The position numbers and the translations under genes are program-made. Of a stretch of 55,028 bases of DNA, positions 1 to 9,377 are shown piece by piece. Position 1 is the stretch's first letter. Each line of letters begins with the position of its first letter. Location of the stretch: NCBI RefSeq assembly GCF_007097395.1, contig NZ_VKDC01000042.1:1-55028 (forward strand), read 5' to 3'. Under the pieces are notes generated by a model. That model searched no databases. It was given only the letters and a program-made list of their open reading frames with translations, and was not told the DNA's origin. Source of the DNA: Fulvivirga sp. M361 (GTDB taxonomy: Bacteria; Bacteroidota; Bacteroidia; Cytophagales; Cyclobacteriaceae).

Positions 1-167
1 TTATTTCTAACACCGCAACTTTTTGAAGAAAAAATAAGAAAAAAATTTCCCCGATCTAAAACTCCTCAATACATCAAATTAAATCCTCCTAACAACCTTC
101 GTCTCGTAGAGGGCTGCAAATATAAATAACATATTTTAACAGACAAGATGATAAAGAGAAAAATATC

Positions 168-1451
168 TCAGGCAAGTACTTTATTTCTCCAAATAGTCTC
201 TGTACGGTCGGGACCAATGGAAACTATATTCACGGGTACATTTAAATTGACCTCCAGAAAGTCTATATAATTCCTAAGCTCCACAGGGAGATCATCGTAT
301 TCATTTATCCCATCCAACGAGGTATTCCACCCTTTAAGCACTTCATAAACAGGCTCCAGATTTTCATCAACCACTTCGTATGGAAATATATCAATTTCAC
401 TGCCATCGGTTTTACGATATCCGGTACACACCTTTATATCTTCAAATATGCTCAACACATCTGCCTTCATCATAAATAATTGAGTAACACCATTGATCAT
501 GATAGCATATTTCAACGCCGGAAGGTCCAGCCAACCACACCTTCGGGGTCGTCCTGTAGTTGCTCCGAATTCCCGCCCTTCCTTTTGCATTCTTTCACCA
601 TCTTCATCAAATAATTCTGTTGGAAATGGCCCACTACCTACCCGGGTACAATAAGCCTTAAAAATACCAAAGACCTCCCCGATCTTATTAGGAGCTATTC
701 CCAGGCCACTACAAGCACCTGATGATGTAGTATTGGAACTGGTAACAAAAGGGTAACTTCCAAAATCAACGTCAAGAAGCGATCCTTGTGCACCTTCTGC
801 CAATATTGGAGCATTAGACTGTATTGCCTCATTAATGAAATACTCACTTTCAATTAAAGGAAACTGCTTCAAAAACTGTATAGCTTTAAAAAACTCGTTT
901 TCATATTCCGTCAAATCCAACTCCATCTCATGCGTTTTTAAAATGGTCATATGTTTTTTTGCCAACCGATCATATTTTTCCTTGAAATGGTCTGATAAAA
1001 TATCCCCTACCCTGAGACCTAGCCTGGCAATCTTATCCTGGTAAGTAGGCCCTATGCCTTTCAATGTAGAGCCTATTTTGTTATCACCCTTGGATTTTTC
1101 GTAGGCCTGATCTAATAGCCTATGTGTTGGTAAGATCAATTGTGTTTTTTTCGAAATGAAAAGATTTTTCTTTGCATCCAACTCAAACTTACTCAGCGCT
1201 TCAATCTCTTTACGAAAGATAACAGGGTCTAATACAACTCCATTACCTATAACGTTTTTAATATCATGCCTGAAGATTCCTGAGGGTATTTGATGTAACA
1301 CATGTTTGATACCATCAAACTCCAATGTATGGCCGGCATTAGGTCCCCCCTGGAACCTCGCCACCATATCGTATTTCGGGGCAAGAAAATCTACTATTTT
1401 TCCTTTTCCTTCATCTCCCCATTGAAGACCTAGTAACAAATCTACTTTCAT
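168..1451 (-). CDS. purA: Adenylosuccinate synthetase
   Basis: Catalyses the GTP-dependent joining of IMP and aspartate to adenylosuccinate, the first committed step from IMP to AMP, in the cytosol. The 427-aa length is normal for the family. The N-terminus carries the GDEGKGK loop at residues 12-18, with the catalytic Asp at 13, and NAGHT with the catalytic His at 41, so the ATG at 1451 is the right start. GATTGRPRRCGW and the C-terminal IVSIGPDRTETI segments are also family-typical. The STAS gene upstream ends only 3 bp before this start, so the two are almost certainly co-transcribed. Identification is secure. The 167 bp between its stop and the window edge show no gene. Confidence 0.97.
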   Translation of the reverse strand: MKVDLLLGLQWGDEGKGKIVDFLAPKYDMVARFQGGPNAGHTLEFDGIKHVLHQIPSGIFRHDIKNVIGNGVVLDPVIFRKEIEALSKFELDAKKNLFISKKTQLILPTHRLLDQAYEKSKGDNKIGSTLKGIGPTYQDKIARLGLRVGDILSDHFKEKYDRLAKKHMTILKTHEMELDLTEYENEFFKAIQFLKQFPLIESEYFINEAIQSNAPILAEGAQGSLLDVDFGSYPFVTSSNTTSSGACSGLGIAPNKIGEVFGIFKAYCTRVGSGPFPTELFDEDGERMQKEGREFGATTGRPRRCGWLDLPALKYAIMINGVTQLFMMKADVLSIFEDIKVCTGYRKTDGSEIDIFPYEVVDENLEPVYEVLKGWNTSLDGINEYDDLPVELRNYIDFLEVNLNVPVNIVSIGPDRTETIWRNKVLA

Positions 1452-1454
1452 ACT

Positions 1455-1802
1455 TCAAAGACTATTTTTAAGAATATCCAGCGCGTCTTCTTTTGAATTG
1501 GTGACATTGAAGATCGCGTTCAACTTGGTTATGATCAATAACTTTTTTACATTCTCGGAAGGATTGAGCAAACACACCTCCCCTCCCTTATTCCTGAATT
1601 TAGTAAGCACCGTGATCAAAACGCCAATGCCACTACTATTAATATAGCGTAAACCGGAAATATCCACTAAGCAAAGTTTAATATTATCCTTTATGTAATT
1701 ATTTACCAGTTCTATAATATCAAGGCCATTGCTTTCCCCTATTAAATCGCCACTAAGGCCAAGTTCTAAAATCTGATCGTTTAGTTGATGGCTGAATTTC
1801 AT
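1455..1802 (-). CDS. STAS-domain protein (anti-sigma factor antagonist type)
   Basis: A 115-aa stand-alone STAS domain of the SpoIIAA/RsbV type. These cytosolic proteins usually bind an anti-sigma or partner-switch kinase and are controlled by phosphorylation of one Ser. The strand-helix core DISGLRYINSSGIGVL (about 47-62) contains the usual phospho-acceptor region, Ser56/Ser57. No anti-sigma kinase or PP2C phosphatase gene lies in the window, so its partner is unknown. It lies between the Fur gene (83 bp upstream) and purA (3 bp downstream), probably as part of one transcript. The family call is firm; the pathway is not known. Confidence 0.85.
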   Translation of the reverse strand: MKFSHQLNDQILELGLSGDLIGESNGLDIIELVNNYIKDNIKLCLVDISGLRYINSSGIGVLITVLTKFRNKGGEVCLLNPSENVKKLLIITKLNAIFNVTNSKEDALDILKNSL

Positions 1803-1885
1803 GTATCTATGTTTTTTTCCGGCAGCATTATGACGTAATTATTGATGTCATTTGCATGTCATATAGGCTTCCGATGTTATCTTAA

Positions 1886-2359
1886 TTATGAGTTTTTGTT
1901 GTTTTCTGTTCTTAACTGGCAATCTCTGCATATGCCATATAAATTCAATGAATGATGTAGGATCTCGAAATTAAGTAATTCCCCCACCATAGTCTGAATA
2001 TTATGGATACGCGGGTCACAAAATTCCACCACCTTATGACATTCCGTGCAAATTAAGTGATCATGCTGCTTATACCCATATGACTTTTCATATTGAGCCA
2101 GGTTTCTGCCAAACTGATGTTTACTCACCAGGTCACACTCCACTAGCAGGTCAAGTGTATTGTAGACCGTAGCACGGCTCACACGATAGTTTTTATTTTT
2201 CATACTAATGTAGAGGGACTCTACATCAAAGTGACCTTCTCTGGTATAGATCTCTTCCAATATCGCATACCTTTCAGGGGTCTTCCTCAGACTTTTGTTT
2301 TCAAGATAGGCTGTGAAAATCTTCTTTACTTCCTGATATACCTTCTCGTTCAGTGCCAT
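1886..2359 (-). CDS. Fur-family transcriptional regulator (Fur/PerR type)
   Basis: A 157-aa metal-dependent DNA-binding regulator. Residues 1-90 form the winged helix, with the recognition region [14 protein letters not shown] at about 59-72. The dimerisation half has the HDH metal ligands at 99-101, and two Cys-x2-Cys pairs (C104/C107 and C144/C147) that normally hold structural zinc. From sequence alone I cannot decide between iron sensing (Fur), peroxide sensing (PerR) and zinc sensing (Zur). A TATATTTG match to the Bacteroidota -7 element lies on the minus strand at 2379-2386, about 20 bp before the start, with no clear -33 box. The gene heads a probable fur-STAS-purA unit. Confidence 0.88.
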   Translation of the reverse strand: MALNEKVYQEVKKIFTAYLENKSLRKTPERYAILEEIYTREGHFDVESLYISMKNKNYRVSRATVYNTLDLLVECDLVSKHQFGRNLAQYEKSYGYKQHDHLICTECHKVVEFCDPRIHNIQTMVGELLNFEILHHSLNLYGICRDCQLRTENNKNS

Positions 2360-2418
2360 TCTATACTTTTAAAGGATGCAAATATATAATTTCTTATAAT
2401 TATGCTTCAGTACTGCAA

Positions 2419-4638
2419 TCATTCATTGGATTCAAAGCGTGAAACCTTGACTACTCCGTCTACCTTTTCTAACCTGGTAATCAACAAATCCAAGTGAATG
2501 GTATCGTGGACGTAAAGCATTATCTCTCCCTCAAATATACCTGAGTCTGTATCTATAGACATTGACCTCATATTTACTTTAAGCTCTTCGGAGATAATAG
2601 AGGTAACATCATTGATCAATCCCACTCTATCCGTACCTATAATTTTTAACCCTACCAGGAATGAAGATTGATGCTGAGAGGCCCACTTCGCTTTTACTAC
2701 GCGATGGCCATGGTTTGATAGTAGTTCCGGCGCATTGGGGCAGCTTACGCGATGTACTTTTATCCCTTCCGTTACGGTTACAAATCCAAAAACATTATCG
2801 CCAGGTATCGGATTACAGCATTTAGCAAGCTTATAATCAATAACGTCCATGTCTTCTCCTATTAATAGAACATCATGTGATTTAGCCTTTACCAGCTCAT
2901 TTTCAAAAGTTTTGGCATCCGGGACAGCATTGGGCGGCTTACTCTTTACTACTGCAGCAGGTTTAAAATCTCTAAATTCCTTGATTTGCCTACCATCAAT
3001 AATTCCCTTTCCAACTTTAAAGAATAACTCAAACTGATTGTTGACGCTAAAATAGGCCCGCATACGATCAAAAGTATCATTGTTAGGTTCAAGCTTTAAG
3101 TGACGGAGTTTGCGATATACTATTTCCTTGCCTTCATCTACATAGAATTTTTTATTCTCCTTGAGTTCATCTTTGATCTTAGACCTTGCCTTCGATGTCA
3201 CTACGAATCGAAGCCAGTCGTCACTGGGTTTTTGCTTCGAGGAGGTTAGTATCTCAACCTGATCACCATTTTTCAGCTTATAATTAATAGGCACTAACTT
3301 CTGATTGATTTTAGCACCTATACATTTAGCCCCTACCTCAGTATGTATATCAAAGGCAAAATCCAATGCTGTGGCACCATGAGGTAAGGTCTTTAGGTCT
3401 CCTGTCGGTGTAAAGACAAACACCTCTTCATTAAACAGGTTCCCCCGGAAATCGTCCACAAATTCGAGTGCTGAAGAATCATTTTGCTCCAACATATCCC
3501 GGACTTTTGCTATCCATTGTTCCAAGCCTGATTCTTGTGAGGCATCATCTTTATACTTCCAATGTGCTGCATATCCTTTTTCAGCGATCTCATCCATACG
3601 TTTTGTTCGTATTTGGACCTCTACCCACTGTCCGTTCTTGGCCATTACCGTAGTGTGTAAAGATTCATATCCATTGGCTTTTGGAGTACTTATCCAATCC
3701 CTTAAACGATCAGGGTTAGGTTTGTAAAAGTCTGTAACTATACTGTAAACCTGCCAGCAATCCGCTTTTTCATTCTCCAATGAAGTATCCAGGATAATCC
3801 TGATCGCAAACAGATCATAAACCTCTTCAAATGGGATGTTCTGTTTTTTCATTTTATTCCAAACGGAATGAACAGATTTCGGTCTCCCTTTTATTATGTA
3901 TTTAAAATCATGATTGTTTAGTTCGCGTTGAATGGGACGTATAAAACTTTTAATGAATTTGTCACGTGTCTCTTTTGCAGCGTCCATTTTACCTACAAGT
4001 TCATCGTAGGTTTCGGATTCTGTATAACGCAGGTAAAGGTCTTCTAACTCCGACTTAATGCCATAAAGTCCCAGACGATGCGCCAATGGGGCATAAAGGA
4101 ATATTGTTTCCGAAGCAATCTTATATTGCTTATTCACCGGCATGCTTTCCAAGGTGCGCATGTTGTGCAATCTGTCAGCCAACTTGACTAATATTACTCT
4201 AACATCTTCAGAAAGTGTGAGGAGCATCTTCCTGAAGTTCTCTGCTTGCTGAGAACTGCCATGTTCAAATACTCCTGATATTTTGGTAAGTCCATCTATT
4301 ATACGGGCTATTTTTTTACCAAAACCCCTTTCGATATCCTGGATAGTCCAGTCTGTGTCTTCTACAATATCGTGCAATAGTGCAGACACTATGGAGGTTG
4401 TGCCTAAGCCAATTTCATCTACACATATTCGTGCCACGGACAACGGATGGAATATATAAGGCTCTCCGGATTTTCTCCTGGTCCCTTTATGTGCTTCAAG
4501 TGCCGCATTAAATGCTTTTCTAATCAACTTACCATCATCGTCCTTTAAAATAGGCTTCGATCTTCTCAACAATTGCCGGTACTTACGTACAATCTCTCTG
4601 TTTTCCTCCTCAACGTCAACTGCGATCATAGTACTCAT
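2419..4638 (-). CDS. Bifunctional (p)ppGpp synthetase/hydrolase (RelA/SpoT family)
   Basis: Makes and degrades the stringent-response alarmone (p)ppGpp in the cytosol. The 739-aa protein has the full long-RSH layout. The HD hydrolase domain has His64 and the HD pair at 89-90 followed by IVEDT. The synthetase domain has the RLRD motif at 311-314 and STPKANGYESLH just after it. A TGS domain follows at about 408-470, then a linker with the conserved CCNPIPGD, and a C-terminal ACT domain at about 665-739. Both catalytic halves look intact, so this is probably the single bifunctional Rel of the organism. The start overlaps the upstream region of the divergent tRNA-Leu gene. There are 59 bp between it and the downstream fur gene. 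Confidence 0.95.
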   Translation of the reverse strand: MSTMIAVDVEEENREIVRKYRQLLRRSKPILKDDDGKLIRKAFNAALEAHKGTRRKSGEPYIFHPLSVARICVDEIGLGTTSIVSALLHDIVEDTDWTIQDIERGFGKKIARIIDGLTKISGVFEHGSSQQAENFRKMLLTLSEDVRVILVKLADRLHNMRTLESMPVNKQYKIASETIFLYAPLAHRLGLYGIKSELEDLYLRYTESETYDELVGKMDAAKETRDKFIKSFIRPIQRELNNHDFKYIIKGRPKSVHSVWNKMKKQNIPFEEVYDLFAIRIILDTSLENEKADCWQVYSIVTDFYKPNPDRLRDWISTPKANGYESLHTTVMAKNGQWVEVQIRTKRMDEIAEKGYAAHWKYKDDASQESGLEQWIAKVRDMLEQNDSSALEFVDDFRGNLFNEEVFVFTPTGDLKTLPHGATALDFAFDIHTEVGAKCIGAKINQKLVPINYKLKNGDQVEILTSSKQKPSDDWLRFVVTSKARSKIKDELKENKKFYVDEGKEIVYRKLRHLKLEPNNDTFDRMRAYFSVNNQFELFFKVGKGIIDGRQIKEFRDFKPAAVVKSKPPNAVPDAKTFENELVKAKSHDVLLIGEDMDVIDYKLAKCCNPIPGDNVFGFVTVTEGIKVHRVSCPNAPELLSNHGHRVVKAKWASQHQSSFLVGLKIIGTDRVGLINDVTSIISEELKVNMRSMSIDTDSGIFEGEIMLYVHDTIHLDLLITRLEKVDGVVKVSRFESNE

Positions 4639-4670
4639 ACATGTTTTTCAAAAAATCACCGATTAAAATC

Positions 4671-4701
4671 TTTGCCTAAATTAAAAACTATATTACATTT
4701 G
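4671..4701 (+). promoter_or_regulatory. Bacteroidota-type promoter of tRNA-Leu
   Basis: TTTG at 4671-4674, exactly 19 nt, then TACATTTG at 4694-4701. This matches the -33/-7 consensus TTTG-N19-TAnnTTTG known for the primary sigma factor of Bacteroidota. The tRNA begins 16 bp further on, as expected for a short leader. Confidence 0.8.
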
Positions 4702-4717
4702 CACTCCATTTTAAAAA

Positions 4718-4799
4718 GCGGATGTGGCGAAATTGGTAGACGCACTAGACTTAGGATCTAGCGGAGCGATCCATGGGGGTTCGAGTCCCTCCATCCGCA
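4718..4799 (+). tRNA. tRNA-Leu (anticodon TAG)
   Basis: The acceptor arm GCGGATG (4718-4724) pairs with CATCCGC (4792-4798), with A as discriminator. The anticodon stem CTAGA/TCTAG encloses a 7-nt loop with anticodon TAG at 4752-4754, reading CTA. The extra arm is long, as in class II tRNAs, and the T arm contains GGTTCGAGTCC. The D arm region is TGGCGAAATTGGTAGACGC. CCA is not encoded. It lies divergently from the relA/spoT gene and upstream of tig. Confidence 0.97.
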
Positions 4800-4805
4800 C
4801 ATAAA

Positions 4806-4863
4806 AAAAACCTTCGATCGCGATTTTCCAACATTAAATGTAGGGTCGAGATTGAGGGTTTTT
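4806..4863 (+). terminator. Probable terminator of tRNA-Leu
   Basis: An 18-nt arm (4806-4823) can pair with 4846-4863 through two G-U wobbles and one mismatch. The 3' arm ends in TTTTT. The loop is long (22 nt), so this is a weaker hairpin than others in the window. Its place just after the tRNA and before the tig leader fits termination. Confidence 0.45.
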
Positions 4864-4894
4864 GTCATTAATTAACCATTAAAATTATAACGCT

Positions 4895-6226
4895 TTGGAT
4901 ATTTCATTAGACAAAAAAACTTCCACAGAAGCTTCAATTAAAGTTAAGTTAAAGGAAAGTGATTATCAACCTAATGTAACAGAAAAAGTAAAGGAGTATG
5001 CCCGAAAAGCCAACATTAAGGGATTCAGACCAGGCAAAGTACCGGCATCACTTATCAAAAAAATGTATGGCAAATCCATTATGGTTGAGGAAGTTAACAA
5101 CCTGCTTTCCAAATCATTAACTGACTATATCAAGGGAGAGAACATTCAAATTATTGGAGAACCTTTGCCGGATCAGGACAAGGCGGCTAACATAGATTGG
5201 GAGAATCAAAAAGAATTCGAATTTGATTATGACATAGGTTTGGTAGATGATTTTAAATACGATATTTCTAACAAACAAAAAGTAAAGTCTTATCAGATCG
5301 AATTAGATGATAAGACCATGGAAGAAACCCTGACTAATATCAAAAAGCAATTTGGCGAGGTTACTAATCCTGATGAGGCTGAAGAGGGAGATGGTTTTTT
5401 TGGCGAGATCAAGGAAAATGAAGGAGACCTGACAAACCAGGCACTGATCAACTGGGAAGACCTGGCTAAGAAAGAGCAGAAGAATTTCTTAAAGCTAAAA
5501 CCCAGTGATTCGATAGAATTGGATCCAAAAAAATCCTTTAAAGATGAACACACGGTTTCACATATTCTTAATGTCAGCCGTGAAAAAGCCACAGAACTTA
5601 ATTCAAAACTTACATTTACCGTTAAGAATATTAACCGCACAACACCAGCCGAATTAAATCAGGAACTGTTCGACAAGGTGTTTGGAAAAGATGCGATAAA
5701 AACTGAGGAAGAATTCCTAAACAAAGTAAGGGAAACCGTTGAAGGGAACTATAGCAAAGAAACTGATTACTTTTTAGACCAGAGCGTAAAAGACCTTTTG
5801 ATTGAAAAAACCAAAATCGAAATCCCTACCGAATTCCTAAAAAAATGGTTACTGATAAGTAATGAAGGAAAAGTGACTATTGAGGACATAGAAAAGGAAT
5901 TTGATGAATACGTCAAGTCGTTGAAATGGGACTTGATTAAGAACAAAATAGCGCAGGATGTAGAGATTAAGGTAGAAAATGAAGAGGTGGTGGACAAAGC
6001 TAAATCACTCATTCTTCAACAACTGGGAGGCGCCGGAGCAGCAGAACAGTTGAAAGATCATATGGATGGTTTTGCTGATAATTATTTGAAAGCTGAAAAT
6101 GGTCAAAACTATATGAAGCTTTACAGTGAAGTTAGGGATGAAAAAATACTCGATCATATTAAGGAAAGCGTTACCATTAGCGAAAAGAAAGTAGGGCTTG
6201 AAGAGTTTAAAAAAATAGTAGCGTAA
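4895..6226 (+). CDS. tig: Trigger factor, ribosome-associated chaperone
   Basis: Binds the ribosome exit tunnel (L23) and shields nascent chains. The protein is 443 aa. The ribosome-docking signature GFRPGKVP lies at 43-50. The central segment (about 150-245) occupies the place of the FKBP-like domain but is divergent, with no clear FKBP active-site motif. A long, charged helical C-terminal arm follows. The start is TTG at 4895: the family-typical N-terminus (MDISLDKK...) begins there, and no ATG fits. An A/T-rich leader precedes it, without a Shine-Dalgarno sequence. It heads the common tig-clpP-clpX arrangement, although a hairpin with a T-run lies between tig and clpP. Confidence 0.93.
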   Translation: MDISLDKKTSTEASIKVKLKESDYQPNVTEKVKEYARKANIKGFRPGKVPASLIKKMYGKSIMVEEVNNLLSKSLTDYIKGENIQIIGEPLPDQDKAANIDWENQKEFEFDYDIGLVDDFKYDISNKQKVKSYQIELDDKTMEETLTNIKKQFGEVTNPDEAEEGDGFFGEIKENEGDLTNQALINWEDLAKKEQKNFLKLKPSDSIELDPKKSFKDEHTVSHILNVSREKATELNSKLTFTVKNINRTTPAELNQELFDKVFGKDAIKTEEEFLNKVRETVEGNYSKETDYFLDQSVKDLLIEKTKIEIPTEFLKKWLLISNEGKVTIEDIEKEFDEYVKSLKWDLIKNKIAQDVEIKVENEEVVDKAKSLILQQLGGAGAAEQLKDHMDGFADNYLKAENGQNYMKLYSEVRDEKILDHIKESVTISEKKVGLEEFKKIVA

Positions 6227-6253
6227 TTAACGCTTTGAAGTGAATAAATAAAG

Positions 6254-6287
6254 GCCTTATCCAATACTGTATGGATAAGGCTTTTTT
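6254..6287 (+). terminator. Rho-independent terminator after tig
   Basis: GCCTTATCC (6254-6262) pairs perfectly with GGATAAGGC (6273-6281) and is followed by TTTTTT. It separates tig from clpP, so clpP probably has its own promoter or depends on read-through. Confidence 0.85.
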
Positions 6288-6361
6288 CTTTCATCAAAGA
6301 CCTTTTTAGTCAAAATCTTGTTATTATTGAGTAGTGTAGAAGATCAACTTATAGAAATAAA

Positions 6362-7030
6362 ATGCTAAATACCGAAGAATTCAGAAAGTTTGCAGTTAAA
6401 GATCAAGGCATCAGTGGAACCACCGTGGATGATTATAACAAAGCGGTACAAAATATGACTCAGTATGTCATCGAAGAAAGACCTGGCAACTTCAGGGCGA
6501 TTGACGTTTTCACCCGTTTGATATCTGATCGGATCATTTTCCTGGGAATGGGAATTGATGATCAGATTGCCAATATCATTACTGCTCAACTGCTTTTTCT
6601 GGAATCCAGCGACCCCAAGAAAGACATAATCATGTACATCAACAGTCCAGGCGGTTCTGTTTACGCAGGACTAGGTATGTATGATACTATGCAGTATGTA
6701 CATCCTGAGGTAGCCACTATCTGCACAGGCATGGCAGCCTCTATGGGGGCTGTTCTAATGAGCGCCGGTGCTAAAGGAAAGAGGGCGGCTCTACCACATT
6801 CCAGAATTATGATCCATCAGCCTAGCGGTGGTATGCAAGGTCAATCCAGAGATATGGAGATTACCTTAAAGCAAATGCAGGAATTAAGAAGGGACCTCTA
6901 CCAGATTCTGTCAGATAATACGGGTCAGAAATACGAGAAAATTGAAGAGGATTCTGACAGGGACTATTGGATGAGAGCGACGGAAGCCAAGGAATACGGG
7001 CTTATCGACGAAGTTTTAGAAAGAAAATAA
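6362..7030 (+). CDS. clpP: ATP-dependent Clp protease proteolytic subunit
   Basis: The serine protease chamber of the Clp machine, cytosolic, working with the ClpX encoded next door. The 222-aa length fits ClpP with a short N-terminal extension. The triad is intact: Ser127 in MAASMGA, His152 in MIHQPSGG and Asp201 in DSDRDYW. The spacing (25 and 49 residues) equals that of E. coli ClpP. YINSPGGSV forms the oxyanion-side loop. The clpX start follows after 6 bp, so the two genes are one operon. Secure identification. Confidence 0.97.
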   Translation: MLNTEEFRKFAVKDQGISGTTVDDYNKAVQNMTQYVIEERPGNFRAIDVFTRLISDRIIFLGMGIDDQIANIITAQLLFLESSDPKKDIIMYINSPGGSVYAGLGMYDTMQYVHPEVATICTGMAASMGAVLMSAGAKGKRAALPHSRIMIHQPSGGMQGQSRDMEITLKQMQELRRDLYQILSDNTGQKYEKIEEDSDRDYWMRATEAKEYGLIDEVLERK

Positions 7031-7036
7031 TTAGCA

Positions 7037-8272
7037 ATGGCTGAAGTTACTTGCTCCTTTTGCGGGAGAAACAAAAAAGACGTCGACCTGATGATATCGG
7101 GAATACATGCTCATATCTGTGATAAATGCATCACGCAGGCCAGTCAAATACTTTCGGAGGAGAAAAAGTCCACCACCACTCAGGGAGGAATGCCGAATTT
7201 CAATCTGGTGAAGCCGAAAGAAATGAAAAAGTTTCTTGATGAATTCGTAATAGGACAAGACGAAGCAAAAAAAGTCATTGCCGTGGCTGTTTATAACCAT
7301 TATAAACGACTCATGCAGAAACCTTCCGATGATGAAATTACGATTGAAAAGTCTAACATCATTATGGCAGGTGAAACAGGTACAGGCAAAACATACCTCG
7401 CCCGGACAATGGCTAAAATACTGCAAGTACCTTTCTGCATAGCGGATGCCACTGTACTCACAGAGGCAGGGTATGTGGGTGAAGATGTTGAAAGTATACT
7501 CACTCGCTTACTACAGGCCGCAGATTATGAAGTGGATGCTGCTCAAAGAGGCATTGTATATATCGACGAGCTGGATAAAATTGCCAGAAAATCGGACAAT
7601 CCTTCCATCACACGGGATGTAAGTGGAGAAGGTGTACAACAGGCGTTGTTAAAGTTACTTGAGGGTACGGTGGTTAATGTACCACCCCAGGGTGGTCGCA
7701 AGCACCCGGACCAAAAAATGATCTCCGTAAATACGGAGAATATTCTTTTTATATGCGGGGGTGCTTTTGATGGCATATCCAGGCATATAGCAAAACGTAT
7801 TAATGCCCGCCCTCTTGGTTTCGCTTCGGCAAGTGATGCCATTAATCCTCTTGACGTTGAAACAGACAATTTGCTGCAATATGTGACTGCACAAGATTTG
7901 AAGAGTTTTGGGCTTATTCCTGAGTTAATTGGTCGACTTCCGGTACTTACTTATTTAAACCCACTGGATGGTGCAGCTCTAAAAGAAATACTCACCAAGC
8001 CAAAAAATGCTTTGATGAAGCAATACACAAAGCTGTTTGAAATGGAAGATATAAAAATAGAGTTCAAAGAAGGTGCCCTTGATTTTATAGTGGAAAAAGC
8101 TGTTGAATATAAACTTGGTGCCAGAGGACTGAGATCTATTTGTGAAGCTATTGTAAATGACGCTATGTTTGAAATGCCTTCCAATGAAAATGCTCAACGA
8201 CTGGTCATCAACCGTTCATATGCAGAAGAGAAATTTAGTAAATCAAAGTACAGTAAACTAAAAGTGGCGTAG
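7037..8272 (+). CDS. clpX: ATP-dependent Clp protease ATP-binding subunit ClpX
   Basis: AAA+ unfoldase that feeds substrates to ClpP. The 411-aa protein starts with the zinc-binding domain: C6-x2-C9 and C28-x2-C31. Walker A is GETGTGKT at 112-119, with Glu-Thr in place of the more common Pro-Thr. Walker B is [11 protein letters not shown]. The substrate-recognition region GRKHPDQ and the ClpP-docking neighbourhood [10 protein letters not shown] are present, and the C-terminal small domain includes [11 protein letters not shown]. The ATG at 7037 is supported by the zinc finger starting at residue 6. Co-transcribed with clpP. Confidence 0.97.
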   Translation: MAEVTCSFCGRNKKDVDLMISGIHAHICDKCITQASQILSEEKKSTTTQGGMPNFNLVKPKEMKKFLDEFVIGQDEAKKVIAVAVYNHYKRLMQKPSDDEITIEKSNIIMAGETGTGKTYLARTMAKILQVPFCIADATVLTEAGYVGEDVESILTRLLQAADYEVDAAQRGIVYIDELDKIARKSDNPSITRDVSGEGVQQALLKLLEGTVVNVPPQGGRKHPDQKMISVNTENILFICGGAFDGISRHIAKRINARPLGFASASDAINPLDVETDNLLQYVTAQDLKSFGLIPELIGRLPVLTYLNPLDGAALKEILTKPKNALMKQYTKLFEMEDIKIEFKEGALDFIVEKAVEYKLGARGLRSICEAIVNDAMFEMPSNENAQRLVINRSYAEEKFSKSKYSKLKVA

Positions 8273-8344
8273 GTCAGGTAAATTTAAACTTCTATTATTC
8301 TTTTAAAATCAGCCTCCATTTAGGCTAAGAATAAATCCGACTCC

Positions 8345-8452
8345 ATGCATGCAGTAGATCAGATAAATGCATCTTCATTACTGGCAATTGTTATTGGGGC
8401 TATTATTTTTGTGGTTGTATTCACTGCAATTTTTAGGAAGAAGAGGAAATAA
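8345..8452 (+). CDS. Small single-span membrane peptide (35 aa), hypothetical
   Basis: A 35-codon frame from ATG 8345 to TAA 8452 encodes a short polar N-terminus, one strongly hydrophobic segment (about residues 11-30: LLAIVIGAIIFVVVFTAIF) and a basic tail RKKRK. This is a well-formed single transmembrane helix with positive-inside charges at the C-terminus. It lies 72 bp after clpX and 8 bp before the DUF3127 gene, on the same strand, which favours expression. I do not recognise the family. It could be a chance frame, but a clean hydrophobic segment plus RKKRK makes that less likely. Confidence 0.5.
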   Translation: MHAVDQINASSLLAIVIGAIIFVVVFTAIFRKKRK

Positions 8453-8460
8453 TAATAACT

Positions 8461-8850
8461 ATGAACATCAAAGGCAAAATAATCGAATTAAGCAGCACTC
8501 AACAAGTTACTAAGACATTTAAGAAAAGGGAGTTTGTTATCGAATATGCTGAAAACCCACAATACCCTGAATTTGTAAAGTTTGAAACGATACAGGAAAA
8601 ATGTGATTTACTGGATAAGCATAAAGTAGGTGATGAAGTTGATGTTCATTTCAATCTAAAGGGACGTAAGTGGACTGATCCCAAAGGGGAGGTGAAATAT
8701 TTTAACTCTTTACAAGCCTGGAGACTGGAAGCTGGCGGCGCTCCATCGGCGGCGGATGGAACTGTGTCACCAACGGCAGATACTGGTATGGAAAATATGG
8801 AAGAACCAGGGTGGATCACAGATAATGAAGAAGATGACCTTCCATTCTAA
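8461..8850 (+). CDS. DUF3127 family protein
   Basis: A 129-aa protein with the DUF3127 pattern common in Bacteroidota: GKIIELSSTQQVTKTFKKREFVIE at the N-terminus, then a small beta-rich core ending in YFNSLQAWRLE (about residue 90). An acidic, low-complexity tail ends in DDLPF. The layout (beta-barrel-like core, acidic tail, terminal DDLPF) closely resembles single-stranded DNA-binding proteins, so an OB-fold nucleic-acid or protein partner role is a reasonable inference but unproven. The next gene begins with the base after its stop codon. Confidence 0.8.
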   Translation: MNIKGKIIELSSTQQVTKTFKKREFVIEYAENPQYPEFVKFETIQEKCDLLDKHKVGDEVDVHFNLKGRKWTDPKGEVKYFNSLQAWRLEAGGAPSAADGTVSPTADTGMENMEEPGWITDNEEDDLPF

Positions 8851-9288
8851 ATGAAAGTTCTTTACATTTTCGTCATATGTAGTATATTATTCACCGATAA
8901 AACACGCCATATTGACTATAATGGCAAAAAGGTAAAGACTACTTACAACGCTCCATCAGAATTTTATGGTATCTACAAAGGAAAAAAAGAAGGTTATTTA
9001 AAACTTAACGAAGACGGTTCCGGCGAATACAAGTACGATGTCTTCGGATTTGCACCAGCCTCCTGTAAGCCTTCAGCAATAGCAATAGAATGGGGATTCT
9101 TGGTAGATGAAAAAGACTCACTAGTCTCATTTACACGCGAATATGGATTATCCTATCCCATATTGATGAAGTGTACAGGAGATATCCGGTTTCAAGGTTG
9201 CCGCAAAGAGGTCATGCTCGATTTCATAATGAAATACAATAAAGGTGGATTAGGTGTCTCTTCTTCTGACGACTGGATTAAAAATTAA
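8851..9288 (+). CDS. Hypothetical secreted protein (145 aa)
   Basis: Not a family I recognise. A short hydrophobic N-terminus (MKVLYIFVICSILFT) looks like a signal peptide. The mature part has the repeated pattern GIYKGKKEGYLKLNEDGSGEYKYD, as in small beta-sheet lipocalin-like or copper-resistance-like folds. The presumed mature part has three Cys, in APASCKPS, LMKCTGD and FQGCRKE, which could form one disulfide in the periplasm. The ATG directly follows the DUF3127 stop, implying translational coupling, although one product is predicted cytosolic and the other exported. Confidence 0.7.
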   Translation: MKVLYIFVICSILFTDKTRHIDYNGKKVKTTYNAPSEFYGIYKGKKEGYLKLNEDGSGEYKYDVFGFAPASCKPSAIAIEWGFLVDEKDSLVSFTREYGLSYPILMKCTGDIRFQGCRKEVMLDFIMKYNKGGLGVSSSDDWIKN

Positions 9289-9377
9289 ACGGCTTTATCC
9301 GTTAACTCATAGAATAATCGTTTACACGGGATTACAGATTCGCTAATATTACTGGTTTAATTACTTATGTTCGTATT

